A stretch of 36,989 bases of DNA from an uncultured Terriglobus sp. (lineage in GTDB: Bacteria; Acidobacteriota; Terriglobia; Terriglobales; Acidobacteriaceae), in assembly GCA_937873305.1 (NCBI GenBank), contig CALMOM010000050.1, forward strand, positions 16,680 through 53,668, written 5' to 3'. Made by a program: the position numbers and the translations under genes. The notes beneath the pieces were generated by a model. It made no database searches. It was not told where the DNA came from and saw nothing but the letters and a program-made list of their open reading frames with translations. The first letter of the stretch is position 1; the number at the start of each line of letters is the position of its first letter. Of this stretch, positions 1-7,727 are shown one piece after another.

Positions 1-459
1 CCGGAAGAGCTCATCAAGAACCTGGACGCCGTGCCCGAGGACGTGCGCACCGTGGTCCGCAATAACGGCGGCGGCCACGTGAATCACACCATGTTCTGGG
101 AGATCATGAAGCCGGGTGGCGGTGGTATCCCAACGGGTGCCATCGAGGAGCAGATCAAGGCCGACTTCGGCGACTTCGAAACCTTCAAGAAGCAGTTCAA
201 CGAAACCACCGCCAAGCAGTTCGGCAGCGGTTGGGGCTGGCTCATCTACAAGGACGGCAAGCTCGCCATCACCACCACGCCCAACCAGGACAACCCGATC
301 TCGCAGGGCAGCTACCCCATCCTGGGCAACGATGTGTGGGAGCACGCTTACTACCTCAAGTACCAGAACAAGCGTCCCGAGTACCTGAGCAACTGGTGGA
401 ACACCGTGAACTGGGAAAAGGTAAACGAGCGTTTCGAGACAGCGAAGAGCTACAAGTAA
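1..459 (+). CDS. sodA: Superoxide dismutase (Mn/Fe), 3' part
   Basis: Removes superoxide by disproportionation to peroxide and oxygen. The reading frame is already open at base 1, so the N-terminus with the first metal-binding His is outside the window; about 152 residues remain. Seen: the second metal His in HVNHTMFW, and the family signature DVWEHAYY carrying the Asp and His ligands. Gly in NNGGGHVNH and Gln in TPNQDNP are the arrangement typical of Mn enzymes rather than strict Fe enzymes, so Mn or cambialistic use is likely. No export signal can be judged because the start is missing. A hairpin terminator follows 17 bases after the stop, so it ends its transcript. Confidence 0.96.
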   Translation, partial: PEELIKNLDAVPEDVRTVVRNNGGGHVNHTMFWEIMKPGGGGIPTGAIEEQIKADFGDFETFKKQFNETTAKQFGSGWGWLIYKDGKLAITTTPNQDNPISQGSYPILGNDVWEHAYYLKYQNKRPEYLSNWWNTVNWEKVNERFETAKSYK

Positions 460-476
460 CTTCAGCCACGTATGTG

Positions 477-505
477 AAGGGCTACGACCGGTTCGTAGCC
501 CTTTT
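477..505 (+). terminator. Rho-independent terminator of sod gene
   Basis: Arms AAGGGCTACG and CGTAGCCCTT flank a 7-base loop and run into TTTT. The stem is perfect and lies just after the dismutase stop codon. Confidence 0.85.
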
Positions 506-587
506 CTATGTCTTCGTAAAAAGCGGCAGTACTCAAGCGGATAACTGCCGCTCACCTCTCATGCGTTGTAGTTACAGTAGTTACTGT

Positions 588-2579
588 ATGCACCGCTGGT
601 TTGTCTCCTGCTTTGTTGTGTTGTTCGTTCTAGCCACACCTTGCCGAACGCAGCAGCCGAGACAGCACCACGGACCAGCAGATTCCAGCGGGCTCCAGGC
701 CGGGCAGTGGCTCACCTATGGCGGCAACCTCGCGAATCAGCGCTACGCTCCGTTGGACCAGATCAATGCCTCCAACTTCAATCGCCTGCGGCTGGCATGG
801 ACGTTTAAGACGGCTACGCTGGGCGGCGAGCCCGAATACAAGTTTGAGTCCACGCCCCTGATGGCACGCGGTGTGGTGTATTCCACGGCGGGCACCCATC
901 GCAGTGTGGTGGCGCTGGATGCAGCCACGGGCAAACTACGATGGGTGCACCGCGAAGACGAAGGCGCGCGAGGAGAAGCCGCACCGCGCCAACTGTCGGG
1001 CCGCGGCCTTAGCTATTGGTCGCACGGCCAGCAGGAGCGCATCCTCTACGTAACCCCTGGGTACCGGCTGATTGCGCTGGACGCGAACACTGGCCGCCGG
1101 ATCGCCAGCTTTGGCCGCAACGGCGTGGTGGACCTGAAGCAGCAAAACGATCAGGCCATGGACCTGGTGCAGGCGGATATTGGGCTACAGTCCGCGCCGG
1201 TGATCGCAGGCGACACAATCATCATCGGCGCGGCCCACAGCTCCGGCCTCACTCCTGACAGCAAGTCCAACGTCAAGGGCTACGTGCGCGGTTTCGACGT
1301 ACGCACCGGTCGCAGGCTCTGGATCTTCCACACGCTGCCAAGGCCGGGCGAAGTCGGGTCCGAAACCTGGGAAGCGAACGCGGCGGACTACACGGGCAAC
1401 ACGGGCGTTTGGGGGCAGATCAGCATCGATGAGGCGCTCGGGCTTGTCTACCTGCCCGTCGAAATGCCGACCGGCGACGTGTACGGCGGGCACCGTCCCG
1501 GGAGCGGCCTGTTCGGGGAGAGCCTCGTCGCAGTCGATCTCAAGACAGGCCAAAGGCGCTGGCACTATCAGTTGGTCCACCACGGTCTGTGGGACTACGA
1601 CATTCCATGCGCTCCTATCCTGGTGAATCTCACCATCGATGGCAGGCCGGTGAAGGCGCTGGCACAGCCCACCAAACAATCGATCCTGTACGTTCTCGAT
1701 CGTGAGACAGGCGCACCCGTTTGGCCCATTGCGGAGCGGCCAGTGCCGCAGGGCGATGTACCCGGCGAGTGGTACGCGCCAACCCAGCCCATGCCGACGA
1801 AGCCACCCTTCTACGGTCGGAATGGGTTTGAGACAGAAGACCTCATAGACTTCACGCCAGAGCTGCGCGCCGAGGCGCTCCAGTTCGCCTCGCACTACCG
1901 TACTGGACCGGTATACACGCCCCCTGTGGTCAGCAAGGCGGACGGCCTGCTGGGTACCCTCACCGTTGGATTCTCCTATGGCGGTACCAACTGGGCGGGT
2001 GGTTCGTTCGACCCGGCGACACACACTCTGTACGTGTTTTCACAAGCGACGCTAGGCGCTATCGGCCTGGTCGAGCCGAAGCCCGGCGAATCCGACATGC
2101 GGTTCGTCATGGGTGTGGCAGGAGGCGATACGTGGCACCGCTCACAGGACCTGCGGCTGCACGGCCTGTCGCTGGTTCGGCCGCCCTACGGTCAAATCAC
2201 CGCCATCGACCTTGACCACGGCACCATCCTCTGGCAGGCCGCGCATGGCGACACGCCCGACGAGGTGCGTACTAGTCCCTTGCTCAAGGGCATCACCGTA
2301 CCGCGCACCGGTCGGCCCGGCATCATCGGCCTGCTAACCACGCAGTCGTTGCTAATTGCGGGTGAGGCTGGCACAGTCACCGATTCGAACGGCCACCAGG
2401 GTGCGCTGCTGCGCGCCTATAACAAACGCACGGGCCAGGACGCGGGAGCGGTACCTATGCCCATGGGGCAGACCGGGTCGCCCATGACGTACATGCTGCG
2501 CGGTACACAATACTTGGTGGTTGCTGTCAGCGGGCCGGGGTACCCCGGTGAGCTGCTGGCGTACACGCTGCAAAAGTAA
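588..2579 (+). CDS. Secreted PQQ-dependent dehydrogenase (glucose dehydrogenase type)
   Basis: A periplasmic quinoprotein oxidising a sugar or alcohol and passing electrons to the respiratory chain. From Met588 (663 residues) it has an uncharged hydrophobic segment (FVSCFVVLFVLATPC) that fits a signal peptide, then a single eight-bladed propeller. Tryptophan-docking repeats are visible: VALDAATGKLRW, RGFDVRTGRRLW, VAVDLKTGQRRW, YVLDRETGAPVW and TAIDLDHGTILW. It resembles the soluble part of membrane glucose dehydrogenase (PTKQSILYVLDR, GGTNWAGGSFDP) but lacks that enzyme's five N-terminal helices and has no C-terminal cytochrome domain. The active-site region reads HHGLWDYD where E. coli Gcd has HHDLWD. 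Met561 is an alternative start; neither has a clear ribosome site. The substrate cannot be read from sequence. Confidence 0.88.
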   Translation: MHRWFVSCFVVLFVLATPCRTQQPRQHHGPADSSGLQAGQWLTYGGNLANQRYAPLDQINASNFNRLRLAWTFKTATLGGEPEYKFESTPLMARGVVYSTAGTHRSVVALDAATGKLRWVHREDEGARGEAAPRQLSGRGLSYWSHGQQERILYVTPGYRLIALDANTGRRIASFGRNGVVDLKQQNDQAMDLVQADIGLQSAPVIAGDTIIIGAAHSSGLTPDSKSNVKGYVRGFDVRTGRRLWIFHTLPRPGEVGSETWEANAADYTGNTGVWGQISIDEALGLVYLPVEMPTGDVYGGHRPGSGLFGESLVAVDLKTGQRRWHYQLVHHGLWDYDIPCAPILVNLTIDGRPVKALAQPTKQSILYVLDRETGAPVWPIAERPVPQGDVPGEWYAPTQPMPTKPPFYGRNGFETEDLIDFTPELRAEALQFASHYRTGPVYTPPVVSKADGLLGTLTVGFSYGGTNWAGGSFDPATHTLYVFSQATLGAIGLVEPKPGESDMRFVMGVAGGDTWHRSQDLRLHGLSLVRPPYGQITAIDLDHGTILWQAAHGDTPDEVRTSPLLKGITVPRTGRPGIIGLLTTQSLLIAGEAGTVTDSNGHQGALLRAYNKRTGQDAGAVPMPMGQTGSPMTYMLRGTQYLVVAVSGPGYPGELLAYTLQK

Positions 2580-2609
2580 GCTGTGCGCGGGCAGCTTGGC
2601 GTCGCTAGA

Positions 2610-3269
2610 TCAAGGCACGTACAGCCGGTACAACAGCACGCACACCAACGTGGCTGCCACAGCGAGAATCAGCCCGCTGAGCCGCCGTTTGTACACGAAG
2701 AAGATCAACACGAGGCCGGTGACGGACACCAGCGTCAGCAGTACCGCACTCACGTCGATGACCCACGACCACGCCTTGCCCGTGTCGCGACCCTTGTGCA
2801 GGTCGTTGATCACCGCCACGAACCCGGCACGCGTCTCCGTCACCTGGTAGGTGCGTGCGGCGCGGTCGACGGTGGTGTCGGCGCTGTAGCCGGGACCCCG
2901 CAGGCTAAAGGTGATCGTGTCGTCCTCCACGCGCATGTCGCTCACGGCGCCATGGAGGCCGTCGGTGTTGCGGACATGCTCCACAATGGCGAGCTTGTCC
3001 GGATTGTCTTTTGGGCCCAAATCCTGCGCGGACAGCGTGCCGTGCAGTTCGCGGACCCGTTCGCCGTGCGAGAGCGCCTCCGCATGGTTCAGCGTCAGCC
3101 CCGTGACGGCGAAGAACAGGACTACGGCAAACGACACCATGGACAGGTAGATGTGCAGCCAGCGCGTCACAATGGCCGTCTGCTTGCGCAGGCGGATAGA
3201 CAGCGGCTGCGGCGCGCGGCCCTTTGCTATCGCCGCGCCCCCGGTGGCTTCAGTGCTTGCGGTAGTCAA
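2610..3269 (-). CDS. PepSY-type membrane protein
   Basis: A likely inner-membrane electron-transfer or flavoprotein-associated protein. It has one helix near the N-terminus (TRWLHIYLSMVSFAVVLFF), a periplasmic domain of about 110 residues with HDLHKGRDTGK-like PepSY features (seen here as INDLHKGRDTGKAWSW), and two C-terminal helices ending KRRLSGL and LLYRLYVP. The frame is open far upstream but that part is read inside apbE, so the start is uncertain: TTG at 3269 (219 residues, 20-base overlap with apbE) is used here, and GTG at 3170 is possible. It is the last gene of the EF-hand/apbE/PepSY unit. PepSY helix proteins often sit beside ApbE and FMN-binding proteins. Redox function is inferred from that context. 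Confidence 0.78.
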   Translation of the reverse strand: MTTASTEATGGAAIAKGRAPQPLSIRLRKQTAIVTRWLHIYLSMVSFAVVLFFAVTGLTLNHAEALSHGERVRELHGTLSAQDLGPKDNPDKLAIVEHVRNTDGLHGAVSDMRVEDDTITFSLRGPGYSADTTVDRAARTYQVTETRAGFVAVINDLHKGRDTGKAWSWVIDVSAVLLTLVSVTGLVLIFFVYKRRLSGLILAVAATLVCVLLYRLYVP

Positions 3270-4818
3270 GCTGGACCATGCCCAATTCCTGGTTCGCCGG
3301 CAGAGAGAACTGCGCGGGCGTGCCGTTGAAGTCGATCTCCTGCCGCACGAGAGAGTGGCCGCCGTGCTCACGAGCGGCCTCCACCACCACGGTGTACTTG
3401 CCCGCCTTCACCAGCTTGCCCTCGTTGTCCTTGCCGTCCCAACGCAGGGTGTACGTGCCCGGCGCGCGCGTGGCTGACGACACCTGCGGGTTTGCCGAAA
3501 TGTCGGTGCCCTCGCTCAGGTTGCGGATCTGGTCGTCGCGGTACCAGGACTTCAGCTCGTTCAGCCAGCGCGGTTTCTGGAACCAGAGCGCGATGGTGCG
3601 GACAGGGTACTTGTCCTTGTCCTCTACCCACACAGCCACGTATGGGCGGCGATAGCGCGGGTTATCCATGCGCGGGACTTCCACCTTTAGGACGAGTTCC
3701 GTGCCCTGCACCCAGTTGCCAGAGGTCGGCACACCCGCACCTGCGGCAGGCACACGGTACCCCGCAGGTGTAACGCGCGCCTGCTGATACTGCGCCCAGC
3801 CCTTGCTTACGATGCGCTCTCCGTCCGCTATCATCAGCAGGTACTCAGTTCCCGGATGACGCTCCATCAAGGCCTCTGACTCACGCGGGCTCAGGATCGA
3901 AAGTGCCGTCGCCAGCGCACCTGCCGTTGCCGGGTCTGCCGCGATGACCGACGATGACAGCACGCCGCTGGCGGGCATCGCCGTACGCGGATCGATCAGG
4001 TGCGAACGGTGCTCGCCCGCGACGGCAAAGCCACGGCGATAGCCTCCGCTGGTGGCAATGGCGCGGTCCTGCAACTGCACCGTGTCGATGGCAAGGTCAT
4101 TCTCCGCGTCCGCCTTCGGATCGGCAATGTCGACCGTCTGCGCCAGCACGCCGCGCGTCACGATGTCGCCACCCACGTTCAGCATGACGCCCGTGGCTCC
4201 TGCACGCAGTGCCGCATCTGCCGCCGCGCCAGTCACCAGGCTCTTTACGAAGCTGGCCAGGACGAGTGGTGCCGCGCCCAGCCGGGTCGCCGTGCCAGCA
4301 ATCGAATCTAACTGCCAGTGTGGTTGCCCCATGGCCACCACCGCGGCGTGCAGTTCTGCTGTGGAGGGCTCCACTCCGTGACGCCACAGCGCTGCCGCCG
4401 TCTCGCTTGAGGCGTTCAGCACGCCGCCCGTCTCACCCTGCCAGCGATCAAACTGCTGCAGCACCGCCAGCAACTCCGGCGACACCTTTACCGGGACGCC
4501 ATGCGTTCGCTGCCAGCGCGAAAACTCGCTTTCCGCATCCCATGCGCTCAGGAGGCGCGACTGCCGCGTGAACTCCGCCAATGCTGCAGCCTCAGCCCTG
4601 TCTGCCACAGCACGGCTCGACGCGCTTACCACGGCATCCAGCGAGGTGCCCAGCACATCCTCCCGGTGCAGACTCCACCGGTTTGCGCCATCTGTCGTAG
4701 GTCGGGGCAAAGCATCCGGCACGATCGCGTGCGTGGCGGCAAACGCAGGCAGCACACCCGCAACAGCGGACGCAGCCGCAGCATAGGCAAAGCTTTGCTT
4801 CAAGTTCCGGTTCATCAT
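3250..4818 (-). CDS. apbE: ApbE flavin transferase fused to DUF2271
   Basis: FAD:protein FMN transferase, which attaches FMN to Thr/Ser of extracytoplasmic proteins. The start is ATG 4818 with AGGA six bases upstream; the next codon is also ATG. It has a signal peptide (QSFAYAAAASAVAGVLPAFA). The ApbE domain covers roughly residues 45-345, with GVMLNVGGDIVTRG, ATSGGYRRGF, HLIDPRTAMP and the acidic/Ala stretch ATAGALATALSIL. The last 160 residues are a DUF2271 domain (YVAVWVEDKDKYPVRTIALW, GTYTLRWDGKD, VVVEAAREHGGHS). The fusion gives 522 residues against about 340 for plain ApbE. In the DUF2271 part, SSAT at 447-450 resembles the FMN-acceptor consensus [ST]GA[ST]. No separate FMN-binding protein is encoded nearby. 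The EF-hand gene lies 16 bases upstream. Confidence 0.9.
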   Translation of the reverse strand: MMNRNLKQSFAYAAAASAVAGVLPAFAATHAIVPDALPRPTTDGANRWSLHREDVLGTSLDAVVSASSRAVADRAEAAALAEFTRQSRLLSAWDAESEFSRWQRTHGVPVKVSPELLAVLQQFDRWQGETGGVLNASSETAAALWRHGVEPSTAELHAAVVAMGQPHWQLDSIAGTATRLGAAPLVLASFVKSLVTGAAADAALRAGATGVMLNVGGDIVTRGVLAQTVDIADPKADAENDLAIDTVQLQDRAIATSGGYRRGFAVAGEHRSHLIDPRTAMPASGVLSSSVIAADPATAGALATALSILSPRESEALMERHPGTEYLLMIADGERIVSKGWAQYQQARVTPAGYRVPAAGAGVPTSGNWVQGTELVLKVEVPRMDNPRYRRPYVAVWVEDKDKYPVRTIALWFQKPRWLNELKSWYRDDQIRNLSEGTDISANPQVSSATRAPGTYTLRWDGKDNEGKLVKAGKYTVVVEAAREHGGHSLVRQEIDFNGTPAQFSLPANQELGMVQLDYRKH

Positions 4819-4834
4819 CGTCCTGTTCCTGTTC

Positions 4835-5776
4835 CTACTGCTGTGGTGCCGCTGGCGGCAGGGTGGCTGGATTCGGCGCGCCGCTGGTAGGCGGAGCGTC
4901 GTTGCGCGGCATGCGCCCGCCCGGTGCACCCTCTGGACGACCACCGGGGCGTCCTCCGCCCTGCGGCTGCGTTGCAAAGAAGGTCGTCGCCTCTTCCATG
5001 TCGATCTTGCCGTCATGGTTCAGATCGATGGCCTCGAACTGCGCCTGCATGCGGTCTGGCAGTTCCGCCTTGACCAGACCGCCGCCCTTGTTCGTGTCCC
5101 ATTCGTCGAACAGGTGCTGCGCCCGCTCAGCTGGTGTTTGCTGCCGCATGCGCAGTTCCGCCGCGCTCAGGGTGCCATCCGCGTCCTTGTCCAGCGTCTT
5201 CAGCGCGCCGGGTGCGCTGGCGATTTCCGCCGCCGACAGGACTCCGTCATGGTCCACATCCAGCGCATCCATCACCGGGTCCATGCGCAGCATGCCGGTG
5301 GCGTTTCCCCGGCCGATTGGGCGGCCTTGCGGGTCGGTCTGCCCTGCAGCCATCGCGCGAATTTCCGACGGCGTCAGCTTGCCGTCATGGTCCGTGTCGC
5401 CGCGGTCGAACATCGCCAGCATTCTCGCCGGCACCTCATCCTTGGAAAGGACGCCGTCGCCGTTGCGGTCGAACACAATCATGCGCGTGACCATCTCGTC
5501 GCCCGCGGACTTGTCTTCCAACTTGGGGTTGTATTCCTCCGGCGTCACCTGGCCGTCATGATTCTTGTCCAAGGTCAGCAACGAGGCCGGCGCCGCTTCA
5601 ATTTCCGCAGCGGAAAGCTGGCCGTCGCCATTTGTATCCAAAGCCTGCAGTACGACCCGGCGCGGCGGCTGAGCACCAGGGCCGCCCGGCGCGGGTTGGC
5701 CTGCAGGACCGCCCTGCGCGCGTGTGGCGACCTGCAGGAGAAACGGCAAACACACGAGGGCTGGCCATTGCTTCAC
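4835..5776 (-). CDS. Exported EF-hand calcium-binding protein
   Basis: A periplasmic or surface Ca2+-binding protein of 313 residues. The GTG start at 5776 follows AAGGA at about 10 bases and gives a clean signal peptide (MKQWPALVCLPFLLQVATRA). Eight EF loops are visible in four pairs: DTNGDGQLSAAE, DKNHDGQVTPEE, DRNGDGVLSKDE, DTDHDGKLTPSE, DVDHDGVLSAAE, DKDADGTLSAAE, DTNKGGGLVKAE and DLNHDGKIDMEE. The seventh has Gly in place of the central Asp and is probably weak. Gly/Pro-rich stretches lie at both ends, and there is no membrane anchor. It is first in the unit with apbE (16-base gap) and the PepSY gene, so it may sense calcium for, or scaffold, that redox system. That role is inference; the calcium loops are plain. 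Confidence 0.88.
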   Translation of the reverse strand: MKQWPALVCLPFLLQVATRAQGGPAGQPAPGGPGAQPPRRVVLQALDTNGDGQLSAAEIEAAPASLLTLDKNHDGQVTPEEYNPKLEDKSAGDEMVTRMIVFDRNGDGVLSKDEVPARMLAMFDRGDTDHDGKLTPSEIRAMAAGQTDPQGRPIGRGNATGMLRMDPVMDALDVDHDGVLSAAEIASAPGALKTLDKDADGTLSAAELRMRQQTPAERAQHLFDEWDTNKGGGLVKAELPDRMQAQFEAIDLNHDGKIDMEEATTFFATQPQGGGRPGGRPEGAPGGRMPRNDAPPTSGAPNPATLPPAAPQQ

Positions 5777-5910
5777 GATGAGGGTTTCCTTCGACTTCAG
5801 AATGCGGACTGGTCCAGTCCTGATTCCTTTGTAGGGCAATCCTCAGTGGAGATCAAGCAGAAACAGCTTGGCGGGCGATAACCGGCCTTTCCCGCACGTG
5901 TGCAGATGGG

Positions 5911-6358
5911 TCACAGGTGGTCTGGCAAGTAGCCCGTCTCGCGCACCGCTACCACCAGTTCGCGGATCTTCTGCCGGCGCTCGTTGTCCAGCTCTTGGAA
6001 TGCAAGTCCCGCGCAGAGGCCGTGCACACGCCACACGCACGTGCACCCCCAAAAGGCCCGCACCAAACGACAGGTTCACCTTGCCATGGGTCCAGATGTC
6101 CAGGGGCAACGTAAACGTGGCCAGCAGGCCAGACTCGCTCAAGTTGTCGCAGGTGCCAGGCACCATCTCGCCGTCTCCGCTCGTGAACAACAATGGAAAA
6201 GAAACATCCTGACGCTCTGCACGATCCACAAACAGGACGGAGTCCGCGTTTGATCCAAGTCTCGACAACCTGCTGGACTCCACGTGGGCAACAACCTCGC
6301 TGTTTCCGGACAGAACCACACGCTTTCGCGGGTGAGTCACTCTTGCGCCATGAGCCAT
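5911..6358 (-). pseudogene. PilZ-domain protein, frameshifted
   Basis: A c-di-GMP receptor-type domain. From ATG 6358, seven bases after the LolA-like stop, the frame encodes RAER at 46-49 (the RxxxR-like element) and DNLSESG at 71-77 (the [DN]xSxxG element), followed by beta strands to about residue 104. The uninterrupted frame then reads an atypical tail to 5843. One base later the family-like C-terminus appears in the next frame: WRVHGLCAGLAFQELDNERR, then KIRELVVAVRE and GYLPDHL, with a stop at 5911. The switch fits one extra base in the C5 tract at 6046-6050. Either the gene is broken or the sequence has an indel error. The first 40 residues match nothing I recognise. Confidence 0.72.
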
Positions 6359-6365
6359 CTATGCT

Positions 6366-7109
6366 TTACGTCGGTGGCAGACCATCAATCACGGTTACCC
6401 CAGGCGGCGCCACGAAGCGAAAGTTGCCTTCAGTCACCGGCAGGTTCTCCTGCATGTCCGAGAAGTCGAACCGCGTCACCGTGCCGTCGATCTCGCGCAG
6501 TTCCAGCCCGGCGATGATGCCGGAAAGCGGCTGCACCCGCACCGCAATGGACTGCACCCTCTCGCCTTCCTGTCCGGTGCGATAGTGCGGCCTGCCTGTG
6601 AGCAGAACAGTGCCGCCCGCGGCAGGTTCCGCGTGGAGGCCGTCCAACTCCTTTTCCAGTTGCGTATGGCCCAGCAGGAACCGGAGCGGCGACCGCACGT
6701 CATCCAACTGCTTTGCCGGGATGCGCTGCGCCTGAGCCTCGCCCGGCACGTAGCTGGTGGCCGCCTTGCCGTCCAGCAAAAACAGCTTGCCACCTGCATA
6801 CTGCCACCGCATGCGGCCCGGCTTTGCCAGCAGCAGGGTGCCGCGCTCCGTGCGCTGCTGGCCCATGCCGCTATAACTCTCAGTAAAGCCGGCGCGCAGG
6901 CTGTGTAGATGGTTGTAGTGCGCGTCGACCTTTGCGGCAAGTGCGTGCACATCGGTCTGTGCGGAGGCCGACAGCGCCCCGAGCAGGCCTAACATCCATA
7001 GGTGGCAAAAGAACGTCCGCCAAGTACGCGAAGGTCTCGCAAAGGACGCAGAAGCTATTGCGAACTTTGCGGAAACTCTGTGTACTTTGCGGACGCTCTT
7101 TCCTTCCAC
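6366..7109 (-). CDS. lolA: LolA-like outer-membrane lipoprotein carrier protein
   Basis: Probable periplasmic lipoprotein chaperone, carrying lipoproteins from the inner to the outer membrane. The body (ALAAKVDAHYNHLHSLRAGF, RTERGTLLLAKPGRMRWQY, LFLLDGKAATSYVPGE) is the LolA half-barrel start, and LREIDGTVTRFDFSD is its conserved C-terminal strand pair. GTG 7109 gives 247 residues with a basic region before the signal core (RTWRTFFCHLWMLGLLGALSASA). ATG 6995 would leave only a 12-residue uncharged leader. The long start means the first 35 residues are encoded by a palindromic repeat (7012-7098). The pilin-like gene ends 12 bases upstream, and PilZ starts 7 bases downstream, so the three are probably cotranscribed. 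Confidence 0.8.
   Translation of the reverse strand: MEGKSVRKVHRVSAKFAIASASFARPSRTWRTFFCHLWMLGLLGALSASAQTDVHALAAKVDAHYNHLHSLRAGFTESYSGMGQQRTERGTLLLAKPGRMRWQYAGGKLFLLDGKAATSYVPGEAQAQRIPAKQLDDVRSPLRFLLGHTQLEKELDGLHAEPAAGGTVLLTGRPHYRTGQEGERVQSIAVRVQPLSGIIAGLELREIDGTVTRFDFSDMQENLPVTEGNFRFVAPPGVTVIDGLPPT
7012..7098. repeat. Imperfect palindromic repeat within the lolA 5' end
   Basis: Outer arms ACGTCCGCCAAGTAC and GTACTTTGCGGACGC pair with few mismatches, and the inner arms (TCTCGCAAAGGACGCAGAAG against CTATTGCGAACTTTGCGGAA) continue the pairing. The result is an 87-base near-palindrome built on GCAAAG/CTTTGCG words. Similar 'accttcgcgtactttgcg' sequences are scattered between genes in many soil bacteria. 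Here it lies inside the only plausible full-length lolA reading frame. Confidence 0.7.
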
Positions 7110-7120
7110 GACACGGAACT

Positions 7121-7633
7121 CTACTGAATGGGCTGCGTGCAGGCCGTGCCGCCCTTGCTGTCGTACTTCACCTGCTGCGAGTCATCCGAGCAGAAGCCGC
7201 GATCGCCCGTGTTGCCCACCTTCTGCGGCACCGCCGTGATCTCGTAGCTGGTGTACTGGTCCTGGTTGTTGATGGTCACCTTGTTGCAATTAGTAAGGGC
7301 AAACGTGTACCCCGCCTTCTGTCCGCCGGCCAAATCGGCATTCAACAGACCGGCTGCCGCAGGCGAAGGCGCACTGCCGGGTGCACCGCCCAGCGCTGCC
7401 AGCGAACAGGCAAAGCCATTGCTGGGATAGGTTTGCGAGTACTGCAGTTGCGCTCCCACAATGGCACGAATGCTCTGAATGGCGCTCATCTCATTCCCCT
7501 GTCGGCGCAAGCGCATCAGGTTGGGCACGGCAAATGTTGCAATGATGATGATGATCGACATCACAATCAACAATTCGACCAGCGTAAAACCTTTGTCGCT
7601 GTCGCGCGGCTGCAGGCGGTTGTTACGAATCAT
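7121..7633 (-). CDS. Type IV pilin / type II secretion pseudopilin-like protein
   Basis: A 170-residue prepilin. ATG 7633 follows GGGGAA at about 6 bases. The class III leader ends at DSDKG, cut before FTLVELLIVM with the key Glu at mature position 5. The helix continues through SIIIIIATFAVPNLMRLRRQ, as in fibre-forming pilins and GspG-type pseudopilins. The globular part has four Cys (FACSL, TNCNK, GFCSD, TACTQ), which could form two disulfides. No secretion ATPase, prepilin peptidase or other pilin gene is nearby, so whether it serves a pilus or a secretion system cannot be told. It is followed by lolA 11 bases later. Confidence 0.86.
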   Translation of the reverse strand: MIRNNRLQPRDSDKGFTLVELLIVMSIIIIIATFAVPNLMRLRRQGNEMSAIQSIRAIVGAQLQYSQTYPSNGFACSLAALGGAPGSAPSPAAAGLLNADLAGGQKAGYTFALTNCNKVTINNQDQYTSYEITAVPQKVGNTGDRGFCSDDSQQVKYDSKGGTACTQPIQ

Positions 7634-7727
7634 GCAGGGTTCCCCAATGCCGCCACATGCGGCTGACGTATAGACGCGGCAGCACACAGGACGGGCAACA
7701 CCACCTTAGCAAATCACAAGGCGAGGG

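Noticed and set aside
1185..2024. 279-codon open frame antisense to the PQQ dehydrogenase gene
   Set aside because: No recognisable protein sequence; a mirror of codon bias in G+C-rich DNA.
2583..3329. 248-codon plus-strand frame over the PepSY gene
   Set aside because: No domain; the minus-strand frame has membrane helices and PepSY features.
4900..5700. Repeats in the EF-hand gene as a CRISPR-like array
   Set aside because: The similarity is of DxDxDG codons in a protein repeat; no constant direct repeat with unique spacers.
5843..5910. C-terminal tail of the uninterrupted PilZ frame
   Set aside because: Reads atypical sequence while the adjacent frame encodes the expected PilZ end; treated as out-of-frame.
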